64,000 nucleotides of DNA from Bacillus sp. FSL K6-3431 (GCF_038002605.1 NZ_JBBOCT010000001.1:1-64000), one strand, 5' to 3'; shown: positions 18,527 to 28,107, counted from the first letter of the stretch. The notes: generated by a model from the sequence alone, not told the origin. Program-made: numbers and translations.

Positions 18527-19453
18527 ATGGTAACTACTTTGAACAAGATCGTGTATAAAGCTTTCGGATTAATAATGATGAGTGATATACGCCTGCCAGA
18601 ATTACCTGAGATAATTGATAAGCAGCAGGATGTAATCGATATTGTAATAGAATTAGCGGATTTAACAGAGCTATGGAAGGAATTCGCTGAACCTAATCGT
18701 CATTTCGTTGTAAAAGAAAATATCGTATTGTTTCAAATTTCAAATACAGCCATTTATTTGATTGAGGAAGGGAAAAGGATTGTTGTTTCACCCCTGCATG
18801 ACGCAGACGAGGATCATGTACGGCTTTACGTGCTAGGCACGTGCATGGGTGCCCTTTTACAGCAAAGAAAAGTCTTGCCTTTACATGGAAGTGCCATTGC
18901 AATCGATGGGAAAGCATATGCGATTGTAGGTGATTCAGGGGCAGGTAAATCGACGCTAGCTTCCGCTTTTTTAAATGAAGGTTATCAATTAATAAGCGAT
19001 GACGTCATACCTGTATCTCTTTCCAATGATAATATTCCGATCGTAACTCCCGCATATCCACAACAAAAACTTTGGCAGGAAAGTTTAGATGCTTTCGGCA
19101 TGGAATCTGATAAATATCGGTCAATTTTTGATAGAGAAATGAAATTCGCCGTTCCAGTTACATCAAAGTTTGTATCTACAGCATTACCATTAGCAGGAGT
19201 GTTTGAATTAATTAAAACAGATAGGAATGAGGTTCTGATTGAGCCTATTGTAAATCTTGAACGCTTGCATACCCTTTTTTATCATACGTATCGTAATTTT
19301 TTTATTGCTCGTCTAGGTTTAATGGATTGGCATTTTAAGATAACAGCAAGTATTGCTAATAAGATTAAGGTTTATCGTGTACAACGGCCAATCAATCGAT
19401 TTACTGCAAATGACTTAACATCAATGATAATAAATACAATCGAAAAGGAATGA
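18527..19453 (+). CDS. HPr-kinase-like lasso peptide tail kinase
   Basis: A 308-residue protein resembling the catalytic domain of HPr kinase/phosphorylase. LPLHGSAIAIDGKAYAIVG leads into the P-loop GDSGAGKST (residues 135-143), and LISDDVIPV follows near residue 155. Homologues in paeninodin-type clusters phosphorylate the C-terminal Ser of the precursor. All three precursors in this window end in Asp-Ser, so one kinase could serve all. It is not the general HPr kinase: it lacks the usual N-terminal domain and lies in a lasso operon. ATG at 18527 behind GGAGG. Confidence 0.85.
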   Translation: MVTTLNKIVYKAFGLIMMSDIRLPELPEIIDKQQDVIDIVIELADLTELWKEFAEPNRHFVVKENIVLFQISNTAIYLIEEGKRIVVSPLHDADEDHVRLYVLGTCMGALLQQRKVLPLHGSAIAIDGKAYAIVGDSGAGKSTLASAFLNEGYQLISDDVIPVSLSNDNIPIVTPAYPQQKLWQESLDAFGMESDKYRSIFDREMKFAVPVTSKFVSTALPLAGVFELIKTDRNEVLIEPIVNLERLHTLFYHTYRNFFIARLGLMDWHFKITASIANKIKVYRVQRPINRFTANDLTSMIINTIEKE

Positions 19454-19458
19454 GATAG

Positions 19459-19761
19459 ATGATCATTAATCAACATATTTCAATAGACCATAAGGTGAAA
19501 CAAGGTGAGGGTAATATTGTTAGCGATATTGGTGACGAGAAAGTGATGCTAAGCATTAACAATGGGAAATACTACAACTTAGGTGAGATGGGTGGAGAAA
19601 TCTGGGATTTAATGAAGGAACCGATGGAGGTAAAACAAGTGGTTAATAGCTTATTAGCAAGTTTTCAAGTAGAGCGAAAAGAGTGCGAGGAGCAAGTCAT
19701 CATCTTTTTAAATCACTTATTTGACGAAGGTTTAGTTGAAATTGTTAAAGAGAGTATTTAA
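19459..19761 (+). CDS. PqqD-family RiPP recognition element protein (lasso B1)
   Basis: A 100-residue PqqD-fold protein that binds the precursor leader and delivers it to the protease and cyclase. It shows the family pattern: MLSINNGKYYNLGEMGGEIWDLM in the middle and a C-terminal helix pair ending LFDEGLVEIV. It starts five bases after the kinase stop. A single copy serves the operon, so it must recognise the shared W-x-x-P-x-L leaders of A1, A2 and probably A3. Confidence 0.9.
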   Translation: MIINQHISIDHKVKQGEGNIVSDIGDEKVMLSINNGKYYNLGEMGGEIWDLMKEPMEVKQVVNSLLASFQVERKECEEQVIIFLNHLFDEGLVEIVKESI

Positions 19762-19784
19762 TAGTTTACTAAGGTGGAAATAGG

Positions 19785-20267
19785 ATGAGATTGATATCAA
19801 AGCTAAAGTTTATTTTAACACTACATCCAAAAACGATCTTCCTTTTTATTGAAGCACTTTTATTTCTAGGTTGGGCACGAATACTTAAAAAAATGCCTTT
19901 CGCAAAAGTGGCACCTTCATTAGGTGATCATATGCACGAAACATCTCACCGATATATTGAGCAGAACAATGAAAGAGTAAAGAATATCTCGCATGCTATC
20001 CATATTATGAGTAAGTATACCATTTGGGAAAGCCAGTGCCTTGTCAAAGCCATTGCTGGAATGAAGATGTTAGAAAGACGCGGGATCGATAGTACTCTTT
20101 ATTTGGGAACAGCAAGAGATGAAGACGGAAAAATGATTGCACATGCATGGCTTCGGAGCGGTGCTTTCTATATTTCAGGTGCAGAAGGGATGGGGAAATT
20201 TACTGTCGTCAGTATGTTTGCTAAGAAGATAAGCAATACACAAATTGAAGGGGAAAGTTATGAATAA
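19785..20267 (+). CDS. Lasso leader peptidase (transglutaminase-like, B2)
   Basis: A 160-residue cysteine protease of the transglutaminase-like core that removes the leader. The catalytic Cys is in WESQCLVKAIAG (Cys85) and the His in MIAHAWL (His120). An N-terminal hydrophobic segment (TIFLFIEALLFLGWARIL) suggests loose membrane association, perhaps near the exporter. The gene overlaps the next one by eight bases. The small size fits stand-alone B2 proteins, with the recognition domain split off as B1. Confidence 0.88.
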   Translation: MRLISKLKFILTLHPKTIFLFIEALLFLGWARILKKMPFAKVAPSLGDHMHETSHRYIEQNNERVKNISHAIHIMSKYTIWESQCLVKAIAGMKMLERRGIDSTLYLGTARDEDGKMIAHAWLRSGAFYISGAEGMGKFTVVSMFAKKISNTQIEGESYE

Positions 20268-21435
20268 ACATGTTGATCTGAACGTGACAAACATTTCGAA
20301 AGAACTAAAGCTCATTCTCGAAATAGTTAAAAGTGAAAATGACGATGTTTCTAAGGAAAGGTATGTTGATATCGACTGGGACTTATTTCTACAATTAGCA
20401 CTCCACCATCGTCTATACCCATTATTATATACAAAGATAATGAAAATGGAAGGCAGTCGAATCCCATCACATATTTCCAAGACCTTATACAACTACTATC
20501 AAAAAAATACCTTTCGGATGCTACATTTATGTGGTGAAATGGAAAAGCTAAGTAAATTGTTTAATGAAAATGAAATACTTCTCCTTTTTCTAAAAGGACC
20601 TGTTCTTGCTGATGATCTTTATGGAGATATATCCAAGCGAACATCGGGAGATCTAGATATTCTTATTTCTATAGAAAATTTGGATAAAGCAAACGCGTTA
20701 CTCATCGATCTTGGATATGAAAAGGACGAATATATACACTCCGTTTTGAATGATTGGAAATGGAGACATCACCACTTTACTTATTATCATCCAGTTCAAG
20801 GTACTAAAATTGAGATCCATTGGAGGCTTAATCCTGCACCTAGCAAAGAGCCAACGTTTAATGAATTATGGGGTAGAAAAAGGAAAAGTTCGATAACAAG
20901 CTATCCTACTTATTTTATGGGCAATGAAGACGTATTCTTTTTTCTTGTCACACATGGAGCACGTCACGGATGGTCACGCTTGCGTTGGTTGGTAGATATC
21001 CATCAAATCGTAAAAAAAGACCTAAAGTGGAATGACCTTTATCATTTATTAAAAAAATATCAAAGTCGTTACATCGGTGGACAGTCACTAATTCTTTCGG
21101 CACAATTGTTAAATACAACAATAACAACGGATATGGTACCTATCATTAAAGGAAATCGCCCGAAAAATCTAGCTGAAGATGTGATGTTTTATTTAGAACG
21201 AATGGTAAACTTGCATACGGAACCAGTTCCTACAGAGATAGCAAAATACCATGCAAAGCACTTATTTTCATTAATGTCCTATCAACAAAAATTCCTTTAT
21301 TTATTAAGTGTGTTACATCCATATTATACTGATGTCGAAACATTATCCTTACCGAAAAAACTCCATTTCCTCTATTTTCCACTACGACCATTTTTATGGA
21401 TGTGGAGAAAAACGAGGAAACACGCGCTATCTTAG
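20260..21435 (+). CDS. Nucleotidyltransferase-family protein of the lasso operon
   Basis: A 391-residue protein with the nucleotidyltransferase motif LFLKGPVLADDLYGDISKRTSGDLDILI, that is the G-S-like turn followed by DxD (SGDLDI). Such proteins are regular members of paeninodin-type clusters, but the reaction is not established; transfer of a nucleotide or further tailoring of the phosphorylated tail has been considered. ATG at 20260 with GAAGGGGA upstream, overlapping the protease gene, which argues against the longer frame from 20245. Confidence 0.75.
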   Translation: MNKHVDLNVTNISKELKLILEIVKSENDDVSKERYVDIDWDLFLQLALHHRLYPLLYTKIMKMEGSRIPSHISKTLYNYYQKNTFRMLHLCGEMEKLSKLFNENEILLLFLKGPVLADDLYGDISKRTSGDLDILISIENLDKANALLIDLGYEKDEYIHSVLNDWKWRHHHFTYYHPVQGTKIEIHWRLNPAPSKEPTFNELWGRKRKSSITSYPTYFMGNEDVFFFLVTHGARHGWSRLRWLVDIHQIVKKDLKWNDLYHLLKKYQSRYIGGQSLILSAQLLNTTITTDMVPIIKGNRPKNLAEDVMFYLERMVNLHTEPVPTEIAKYHAKHLFSLMSYQQKFLYLLSVLHPYYTDVETLSLPKKLHFLYFPLRPFLWMWRKTRKHALS

Positions 21436-21448
21436 GAGGCTTTTTATA

Positions 21449-23242
21449 ATGAAACCTGTTTTATATTTTTTTAAACAGTTATACGCTTATTCAGGGAAAA
21501 AACTATATTTGAACCTTCTCGGAATGGTACTTATTAGTCTACTCGATGGAGTTGCATTATTATTGTTAATTCCGGTAATTAGTTACAGCGGAATTGTAAA
21601 CTTCGATACGGGCAATTCATTTGCAACAAGGGCTTTTGAGTTTCTTCAACAAATTCCTAGCACATTGGGTCTTACATTTATACTTGCCATGTTTTTAATT
21701 GTGAATATCATTCAAAATCTGATATCTCGATACGTAACGATTGAAAACGTAAAGATTCAGCATGGTTTTGCCAGATATTTAAGATTAGAAATATATAGGG
21801 ATCTACTTTGTGCAAATTGGGACTTTTATATAAAAAGAAGAAAATCTGACCTTATTAATACGATCACAATGGAATTAGCACGAGTGAGCGCTGGGACAAA
21901 TACATTTTTACAGTTTATAACGGGGATTATTTTTACATTTATCCAGATTGGAATTGCCTTTTTATTATCTCCTAAAATTACTATCTTCGTCTTATTAAGT
22001 GGTTTGGTTTTATCTGTTTTTTCTCGTGGGTTTATCAAAAGATCCCGGGAATTAGGCGGAAGAACATCTGAAATAGCGCAAAGCTTTTTGGCGGGTATTA
22101 CAGATAACTTTAATGGCATAAAGGATATAAAAAGTAATACATTAGAACAATCGCGAATGAATTGGTTTCGGTCTATATCACAACGCATGTATGATGAACA
22201 AATGGGGTATATCACATTAAAAACTGCTTCCCAATTCTATTATAAAATTGCATCGGCAGTATTAATCTCTATATTTATATTTTCAGCTGTGAACTTATTT
22301 AATTCTCAGGCAGCCCAGTTGATGTTAATCATTATTATTTTCGCTAGATTATGGCCGAGAGTGACAGGAATTCAGGCGAGTTTGGAGCAAATAGCGACTA
22401 CCATTCCGGCGTTAAAAGCAGTGATAAATTTAAAAATAGAATCTAAGCTAGCCAAAGAAATAGATGATTTAGATGATCAAACAATAAAGCCTATCGATAT
22501 AAAAGAAGGTATTGAGTGTAATCATGTATTTTTTCGGTATAATCAAAATCAAAATGTATATGCATTGAATGGTATCGATGTATTTTTTCCCTCTAATCGT
22601 ATGTCAGCTGTAGTTGGTAAATCTGGTGCTGGTAAGAGTACGTTGATTGATCTCTTAATGGGGTTAAATCAGCCTGAAAAAGGAGACATTCTTTTAGATG
22701 GCAACCCATTAACAAAAGAAAATCTCTTGTCTCTAAGACGTTCAATAAGCTATGTACCACAGGATCCCTTTCTATTCCATACAACAATAAGGGAAAATCT
22801 CATGCTAATTCAGCCTGAAGCCACTGAGCAACAGATGTGGGAGGCGTTACAGTTCGCAGCCGCCGATGATTTTGTAGAAAAGCTTCCTCAGCAATTAGAT
22901 ACGATTATTGGGGATAGGGGAGTCAGATTATCTGGAGGAGAACGGCAACGTCTTGTGCTTGCTCGAGCTATTTTAAGGAAACCGTCCATCCTTGTTTTAG
23001 ATGAGGCGACAAGTTCACTCGATACAGAGAATGAATCAAAAATTCAAGAAGCATTGGAAAGATTAAAAGGGAAAATGACGATTATTGTGATTGCTCATCG
23101 TCTCTCTACCATTAGAAATGCAGATCAAGTCGTCGTGCTAGATAAGGGGGAAATTATTCAGAAGGGTGAGTTCGGACAGTTAGCGAGTGATAAAAATGGC
23201 GTGTTTAGAAATCTCCTTAAGAAACAAATGGGAGCTGTTTAA
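21449..23242 (+). CDS. ABC transporter, fused permease-ATPase (lasso exporter D1)
   Basis: Exports and gives immunity to the mature lasso peptide. The 597 residues form a half-transporter: an N-terminal membrane domain with about six spans (from LYLNLLGMVLISLLDGVALLL onward) and a C-terminal ATPase with Walker A GKSGAGKST near residue 388, signature LSGGERQR near 494, Walker B ILVLDEAT and the H-loop IAHRLST. AGGAGG precedes the ATG at 21449; the frame extends back to 21308 inside the previous gene and was trimmed. A close paralogue (D2) lies at 48034-49830. Confidence 0.9.
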   Translation: MKPVLYFFKQLYAYSGKKLYLNLLGMVLISLLDGVALLLLIPVISYSGIVNFDTGNSFATRAFEFLQQIPSTLGLTFILAMFLIVNIIQNLISRYVTIENVKIQHGFARYLRLEIYRDLLCANWDFYIKRRKSDLINTITMELARVSAGTNTFLQFITGIIFTFIQIGIAFLLSPKITIFVLLSGLVLSVFSRGFIKRSRELGGRTSEIAQSFLAGITDNFNGIKDIKSNTLEQSRMNWFRSISQRMYDEQMGYITLKTASQFYYKIASAVLISIFIFSAVNLFNSQAAQLMLIIIIFARLWPRVTGIQASLEQIATTIPALKAVINLKIESKLAKEIDDLDDQTIKPIDIKEGIECNHVFFRYNQNQNVYALNGIDVFFPSNRMSAVVGKSGAGKSTLIDLLMGLNQPEKGDILLDGNPLTKENLLSLRRSISYVPQDPFLFHTTIRENLMLIQPEATEQQMWEALQFAAADDFVEKLPQQLDTIIGDRGVRLSGGERQRLVLARAILRKPSILVLDEATSSLDTENESKIQEALERLKGKMTIIVIAHRLSTIRNADQVVVLDKGEIIQKGEFGQLASDKNGVFRNLLKKQMGAV

Positions 23243-23283
23243 TACATTATAAATTGAGATCGGAAAATTTAATGGTAAAAGAG

Positions 23284-23312
23284 TTGACTTGTTCTTTATA
23301 AAGAACTAAAAT
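23284..23312 (+). promoter_or_regulatory. eps promoter with SinR-type operator filling the spacer
   Basis: TTGACT (23284-23289) and TAAAAT (23307-23312) are separated by exactly 17 bases. That spacer is one T plus the perfect 16-bp palindrome GTTCTTTATAAAGAAC (23291-23306). GTTCTTT is the known SinR half-site, and SinR represses the eps operon in B. subtilis. Bound protein would exclude RNA polymerase. Confidence 0.85.
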
Positions 23313-23395
23313 AGGTAATATAAGAAGAAATTAATTATTAATCACTTGGTTTTTAATGATATATTTAATTTAAGTTTATTTTTTTTAACCTAAAC

Positions 23396-23411
23396 GTTCT
23401 TTATTAAGAAT
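23396..23411 (+). promoter_or_regulatory. Second SinR-type operator upstream of epsA
   Basis: GTTCTTTATTAAGAAT starts 105 bases downstream of the first palindrome and 42 bases before the epsA ATG. A pair of sites allows cooperative or looped binding by tetrameric SinR. Confidence 0.78.
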
Positions 23412-23437
23412 AAAAGTCAAATGAATAAGGTGGTTTT

Positions 23438-24178
23438 ATGAATCGTTTATACCGATTGTATGGTGAAGATAAAAGAATAGTAAAAGAAATTAATTTAAAG
23501 GATCTATATAGAGTAATAAAGAAGCGATTTTGGCTAGTATTGCTTATAACTATATTGGTGACCACTGCTGGCTGGTTTTATAGTAATCTAAACAAAACTG
23601 AACTTCTATATGAATCATCAACAAATATCATTATCAATGCAGATTCGGAATATAGAAAAACACTACAAGTAATAATTAAAGACACGATTGTATTAGAAAA
23701 TGTAATTAAAGATTTGGGACTGGAAAAATCATCAAAAGCATTAGCTTCGCAGATCAATGTTGAGAGTATTGATTTGTCCCAAGTGGTAGAGATTCGAGTA
23801 ACCGATACAGATCCGGAAAGAGCAGCACACATAGCTAATACGACTGCAAAAGTATTTAAAGAGGAGATCCCGAATATTCTTGAATTTGAGGACGTTAGCA
23901 TTCTATCAGAAGCGAAGGTAAACAGCCTTCCAATTAATGAAAGCAACCAAAATAAGATTATTATTGCTGCGTTTCTTTTTGGAATGATGTTGGGACTTGG
24001 TTTAGTTTTCTTAATTGATTCCTTGGATGACTCCATTAAATCAGAGCTAGAAATTGAAATGATGTTGGGTGTGCAAGTTTTAGGTAGTATTTCCGTCATG
24101 AATAAAAGAAATGTAAAGAAAAGAAAAAGAAAGAGCAGGGAATTAGAGTTAAGAGGTGAGACAATTGGTTATAAGTAA
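23438..24178 (+). CDS. epsA: EpsA-like polysaccharide co-polymerase / kinase activator
   Basis: A 246-residue membrane protein of the Wzz/CapA family. One transmembrane span (FWLVLLITILVTTAGWFY) lies near residues 31-48, followed by an extracellular domain, and a second span (IIIAAFLFGMMLGLGLVFLI) lies near residue 175. A cytoplasmic tail follows that would activate the BY-kinase encoded next. It controls chain length and export of exopolysaccharide. The N-terminal INLKDLYRVIKKRFW is typical. The very basic tail (KKRKRKSRE) overlaps the start of the next gene. Confidence 0.88.
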   Translation: MNRLYRLYGEDKRIVKEINLKDLYRVIKKRFWLVLLITILVTTAGWFYSNLNKTELLYESSTNIIINADSEYRKTLQVIIKDTIVLENVIKDLGLEKSSKALASQINVESIDLSQVVEIRVTDTDPERAAHIANTTAKVFKEEIPNILEFEDVSILSEAKVNSLPINESNQNKIIIAAFLFGMMLGLGLVFLIDSLDDSIKSELEIEMMLGVQVLGSISVMNKRNVKKRKRKSRELELRGETIGYK

Positions 24179-24827
24179 AAGAAAACGATCGGCTACCGAA
24201 AAAAGAAATTTAGTCACCTTTACTAATCCAGACTCCATCATTTCAGAGCAATTTCGAACAATACGAACAAATATTCACTTTATAAATGGAGATAGAAAAA
24301 ACAAAATTTTACTAATAACGTCACCTGGGAAAAAGGAAGGAAAGTCGACGACAGCTGCTAATATAGCTGTGTCAATGGCGCAACAGAAGGAAAAAATACT
24401 CCTTATTGACGGAAATTTAAGAAATCCGAGTCTTCATAGTATATTCAAAACTACAAATGAGGTTGGATTAACAGATGTTCTGACGGGAAAGGCAATTTTT
24501 GAAGATGCCGTTTATTCTTCAAAAATTGGTAGTTTGGACGTATTAACAAGTGGTGCAATGTCGTTTAATCCAGCTGAATTGCTAGCATCCCATTTGATGA
24601 CGCAATTATTACAAAAAGTAACTCCTGATTACGATATTGTATTAATTGACTCGCCATCAGTACTGGAAGTGACTGATACAAAAATCATCGCAAACTTATG
24701 CGATGGCGTTGTCCTAGTAGTCCGTCAAGATAAAACGAATATCGACAGTGCATTTGAATCGAAAAAAGTGCTAGAGTATGCGAAGGCTCAAATTGTCGGT
24801 GTGATATTAAATGAAAAGAATAGTTAA
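24165..24827 (+). CDS. epsB: EpsB-like bacterial tyrosine (BY) kinase
   Basis: Cytoplasmic ATPase/tyrosine kinase partner of EpsA. The 220 residues carry a Walker A in SPGKKEGKSTTAANIA, Walker A' in ILLIDGNLRNPS and Walker B in DIVLIDSPS. The best start is TTG at 24165, spaced six bases from GAGGTG; a GTG at 24156 is also in frame. The C-terminal tail (EYAKAQIVGVILNEKNS) has only one tyrosine, not the tyrosine cluster on which BY-kinases normally autophosphorylate. This may alter regulation. It overlaps epsA by 14 bases. Confidence 0.87.
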   Translation: MVISKRKRSATEKRNLVTFTNPDSIISEQFRTIRTNIHFINGDRKNKILLITSPGKKEGKSTTAANIAVSMAQQKEKILLIDGNLRNPSLHSIFKTTNEVGLTDVLTGKAIFEDAVYSSKIGSLDVLTSGAMSFNPAELLASHLMTQLLQKVTPDYDIVLIDSPSVLEVTDTKIIANLCDGVVLVVRQDKTNIDSAFESKKVLEYAKAQIVGVILNEKNS

Positions 24828-24853
24828 TAACAAATATATTTTTTTATCATATC

Positions 24854-24869
24854 GTTCGCTATTAAGAAT
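24854..24869 (+). promoter_or_regulatory. Weak SinR-like site after epsB
   Basis: GTTCGCTATTAAGAAT differs from the other operators in one half-site (GTTCGCT). It sits 27 bases after the epsB stop and before the EAR-like leader. It may be chance in AT-rich DNA. Confidence 0.3.
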
Positions 24870-24904
24870 ATAATATTCTTTTTAATAGTGTATGTAAATA
24901 TCTT

Positions 24905-25075
24905 TCTTGAGGGCAGTAGGATGTGATGATTTACTTATGTTCCGTGCATACTCATTACATCAATGAGCCAGGCGCTTTTGCTGTTCAAATGGTGATGTCT
25001 CCTTTCCATTATCAATGGAGGCACTCGATCATGCTGTGGGTTGAAAGACCTTAGACGCAAGTCGTCAGTAGTGTG
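24905..25075 (+). ncRNA. Probable EAR (eps-associated, epsC-type) antitermination RNA
   Basis: The gap of about 550 bases between epsB and epsC starts with a folded segment in the position of the EAR element, which in B. subtilis allows polymerase to read through the long eps operon. Visible stems: CTCATT/AATGAG around ACATC (24951-24967), CCATT/AATGG (25006-25018), and further GC-richer segments (GAGCCAGGCGC, GGTTGAAAGACC). The call rests on position plus structure; the exact consensus could not be checked here. Confidence 0.55.
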
Positions 25076-25111
25076 ATGTGAGGAGGGGTTAAATGCCCTA
25101 ATGTATTTTAG

Positions 25112-25333
25112 AGATCTTAATTATGCTGTTTCTAAGAAAGTTTAGTGACGTACAAACTGCGCCCACAGGATGTCGGTGCGTTTACGTTACCACAGGACGT
25201 GGCGTTCTTAGTCGACGAATCTTTTTCGAATAAAGGAAAACATGGTAAGCGCTGGCCATCTTTGTTCGTCACCGAAGGTGCAGTACATCCCGTTAATCGA
25301 AACGCAAAGAACAGAACAGCATAATTAAGATCT
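25112..25333. repeat. MITE-like insertion with 19-bp perfect terminal inverted repeats (copy F)
   Basis: AGATCTTAATTATGCTGTT at 25112-25130 is repeated exactly in inverse at 25315-25333. The outside flanks share AATGTATTTTA on both sides (about 25100 and 25354), resembling an insertion duplication. Inside lies another AGGAC-loop hairpin (CCAC/GTGG with outer GTCG/CGAC, 25172-25216). There is no open frame. It separates the EAR-like RNA from epsC. Confidence 0.7.
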
Positions 25334-25379
25334 TTAGTTTGGTCTAATTCATCAATGTATTTTAAGAGGAGTGGATTTT

Positions 25380-27212
25380 ATGTCTTATCGACAAAGATTG
25401 AACTTATTTATTTTTTTAGATTCCTGTATTATATTAACGGCTATTTTTTTTGGCTTTTTTCTAGTAAACGCTAATTTTCATATCATTGCTTTACCAGTTA
25501 TGATCGCTTCTATCTCCATCTTAATAAGTCATCACATATTTTCATTCAGGTTTAAAATCTATAAAAAGGCGTGGGAGTATGCGAGCATAGGAGAATTAAT
25601 TATTATTTTTAAAGTTGTCACTTTATCGATAATAGTCGCTAGTTTCGCCCAGCTACTAATAATAAATGAAATTTACTTTAGACTGCTTGCAGTAACCTGG
25701 TTACTACATATGTTGTTCATCGGAGGGTCAAGATTTTGTTGGCGTATATACCGAGATAACTTTTTGAATAAAACCGATAATAAAAAACGAACGCTCATTA
25801 TTGGGGCGGGATCTGCCGGCACGATGGTAGCAAGACAATTACTGAAAAATAATGATGCAGACCTTTTGCCGGTGGCATTTATTGATGATGATAGTAGAAA
25901 ACATCAACTAGATATACTAGGTCTTCCCGTTTATGGAGGAGTGAATCGGATAGAAAACGCCATCCAAGATTATAACATCGAAAATGTAATTATTGCTATT
26001 CCATCACTATCTCAAAAAAAATTAAACATCATCTTTCAAGAATGTGCAAAAACCAAAGCCAAGACGCAAATTCTTCCCATGTTAGAGGATCTCGTCACTG
26101 GTAAAATCGCCGTTACCCAATTCCGCGATGTGCAAGTAGAAGATCTTTTAGGAAGAAAACCAATTGAATTAGATATTGAAAGTATTTCAGATTCTATAAC
26201 GAATAAAATTGTATTGGTAACAGGTGCAGGAGGTTCCATAGGTTCGGAAATTTGCCGCCAAATATCCAGCTTTCACCCACAGAAACTAGTGTTATTAGGC
26301 CATAGTGAGAATGACATTTATGAGATTGAAATGGAATTACATGAAAAGTTCGGCCATATAGCAATGGAGTTTCCAACTGAAATTGCGGATATCCAAGATG
26401 CTAAGAAAATGATGGACGTGATGAATCGGCATCATCCTCATGTTGTGTACCACGCTGCAGCTCATAAGCATGTACCATTGATGGAGTACAATCCGGAAGA
26501 AGCAGTTAAAAATAATGTAATTGGAACGAGAAATGTCGCAGAAGCCGCAAGTTGGCATGGGGTAGAAACATTTGTCATGATCTCCACAGATAAAGCGGTG
26601 AATCCCACAAGCGTCATGGGGGCAACCAAGAGGCTGGCTGAAATGATTATTCAGCATATGAACAAAAAAAGCAGAACAAAATTTGTCGCAGTTAGGTTCG
26701 GTAATGTTTTAGGTAGTCAAGGCAGTGTCATCCCATTATTTAAAAAACAAATAAAAAAAGGCGGACCACTTACAGTTACCCATCCAGACATGCTTCGCTA
26801 TTTTATGACTATTCCTGAAGCTTCCAGATTAGTCATTCAGGCTGGAGCGCTAGCTAGAGGAGGAGAGATCTTTGTATTAGATATGGGAGATCCGGTAAAA
26901 ATTGTCGACTTGGCTAGAAATTTAATCAAGTTATCAGGGCATTCTATTGATGACATTGGAATTGAATTTACTGGGATTAGGCAAGGTGAAAAGCTTTTTG
27001 AAGAATTACTCAATCAAAATGAAGTTCATAAAAAACATGTATTCCCAAACATTTATATCGGAAAAGCATCGGAGCTTTATTTACACGAAATAGAAGAGCT
27101 TTTATTAACATTCTCGATTATAGATAGGAAAGCATTAAGGGAAACACTTCTTCATTTGGCGAATAATAAAGGAAATCTGATACCAGAACGAGCTATGTCA
27201 GTTTCGGGATAA
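25380..27212 (+). CDS. epsC: Nucleotide-sugar 4,6-dehydratase, membrane-bound (EpsC/PglF type)
   Basis: Converts UDP-GlcNAc-type sugars to a 4-keto-6-deoxy intermediate for amino-sugar synthesis. The 610 residues have four N-terminal membrane segments, a first Rossmann-like domain ([15 protein letters not shown]), then the SDR domain with [34 protein letters not shown] contains the PglF/CapD-type active-site variant of YxxxK. AAGAGGAG precedes the ATG at 25380; the frame itself opens with a GTG at 25371. Together with EpsM and EpsN downstream it would make an acetamido-deoxy sugar. Confidence 0.9.
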   Translation: MSYRQRLNLFIFLDSCIILTAIFFGFFLVNANFHIIALPVMIASISILISHHIFSFRFKIYKKAWEYASIGELIIIFKVVTLSIIVASFAQLLIINEIYFRLLAVTWLLHMLFIGGSRFCWRIYRDNFLNKTDNKKRTLIIGAGSAGTMVARQLLKNNDADLLPVAFIDDDSRKHQLDILGLPVYGGVNRIENAIQDYNIENVIIAIPSLSQKKLNIIFQECAKTKAKTQILPMLEDLVTGKIAVTQFRDVQVEDLLGRKPIELDIESISDSITNKIVLVTGAGGSIGSEICRQISSFHPQKLVLLGHSENDIYEIEMELHEKFGHIAMEFPTEIADIQDAKKMMDVMNRHHPHVVYHAAAHKHVPLMEYNPEEAVKNNVIGTRNVAEAASWHGVETFVMISTDKAVNPTSVMGATKRLAEMIIQHMNKKSRTKFVAVRFGNVLGSQGSVIPLFKKQIKKGGPLTVTHPDMLRYFMTIPEASRLVIQAGALARGGEIFVLDMGDPVKIVDLARNLIKLSGHSIDDIGIEFTGIRQGEKLFEELLNQNEVHKKHVFPNIYIGKASELYLHEIEELLLTFSIIDRKALRETLLHLANNKGNLIPERAMSVSG

Positions 27213-27228
27213 AGGAGGCGAAAAAGGG

Positions 27229-28107
27229 ATGAAAGTAAGAAAAGCAATTATTCCAGCTGCTGGTTTAGGAACGAGATTTCTACCAGCAACAAAAGCGATG
27301 CCAAAAGAAATGTTACCGATTGTTGATAAACCGACAATTCAATATATTGTGGAAGAAGCGATTGAATCAGGAATCGAAGATATTATTATTGTAACAGGAA
27401 AAGGAAAGAGAGCGATTGAAGATCACTTTGATCATTCTTTCGAATTAGAGCAAAGCTTAATGGAAAAAGGAAAGTATGATTTATTAGATAAAGTACAAAA
27501 GTCATCAAAGATGGTTGATATCCATTATATTCGTCAAAAAGAACCAAAAGGCTTGGGGCATGCAGTTTGGTGTGCACGTAAATTTATTGGCGATGAACCA
27601 TTTGCTGTTCTACTTGGTGACGATATTGTTCAAGCCAAAAAGCCTTGTCTAAAGCAAATGATAGAACAGTATGAGAGATACAATGCATCGATACTTGGAG
27701 TTCAATCTGTTCCAGAAAGCGATGTGTCAAGATATGGAATTATTGATGGAAATGTAATTGGAGATCGCTTTTATAGCGTGAATCATCTCGTAGAAAAACC
27801 AATACAAGCGGAAGCACCTTCCAATCTAGCAATTATGGGCAGATATATTCTTAATCCGAGAATCTTTGGAATATTGAATGAACAGAAGCCAGGGGCTGGA
27901 GGAGAAATCCAGTTGACAGATGCAATCGCTCGACTAAATCATTATGAAGCTGTTTACGCTTATGATTTTGAAGGTGTTCGCTATGATGTTGGTGAAAAAA
28001 TGGGCTTTATTCAAACGACGATCGATTTCGCTTTACAAAGAGATGAGTTAAGAAAAGACTTACTAGATTATCTATCCTCTGTACTTGAGAGAGAACTAAT
28101 CAGATAG
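27229..28107 (+). CDS. gtaB: UTP-glucose-1-phosphate uridylyltransferase
   Basis: Makes UDP-glucose from UTP and glucose-1-phosphate, supplying the eps glycosyltransferases and GalE. The 292 residues begin with the nucleotide-binding motif [22 protein letters not shown] and include the VEKP segment and LLGDDI. It is almost certainly a second, cluster-specific copy beside a housekeeping gtaB elsewhere. It lies 16 bases after epsC. Confidence 0.93.
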   Translation: MKVRKAIIPAAGLGTRFLPATKAMPKEMLPIVDKPTIQYIVEEAIESGIEDIIIVTGKGKRAIEDHFDHSFELEQSLMEKGKYDLLDKVQKSSKMVDIHYIRQKEPKGLGHAVWCARKFIGDEPFAVLLGDDIVQAKKPCLKQMIEQYERYNASILGVQSVPESDVSRYGIIDGNVIGDRFYSVNHLVEKPIQAEAPSNLAIMGRYILNPRIFGILNEQKPGAGGEIQLTDAIARLNHYEAVYAYDFEGVRYDVGEKMGFIQTTIDFALQRDELRKDLLDYLSSVLERELIR

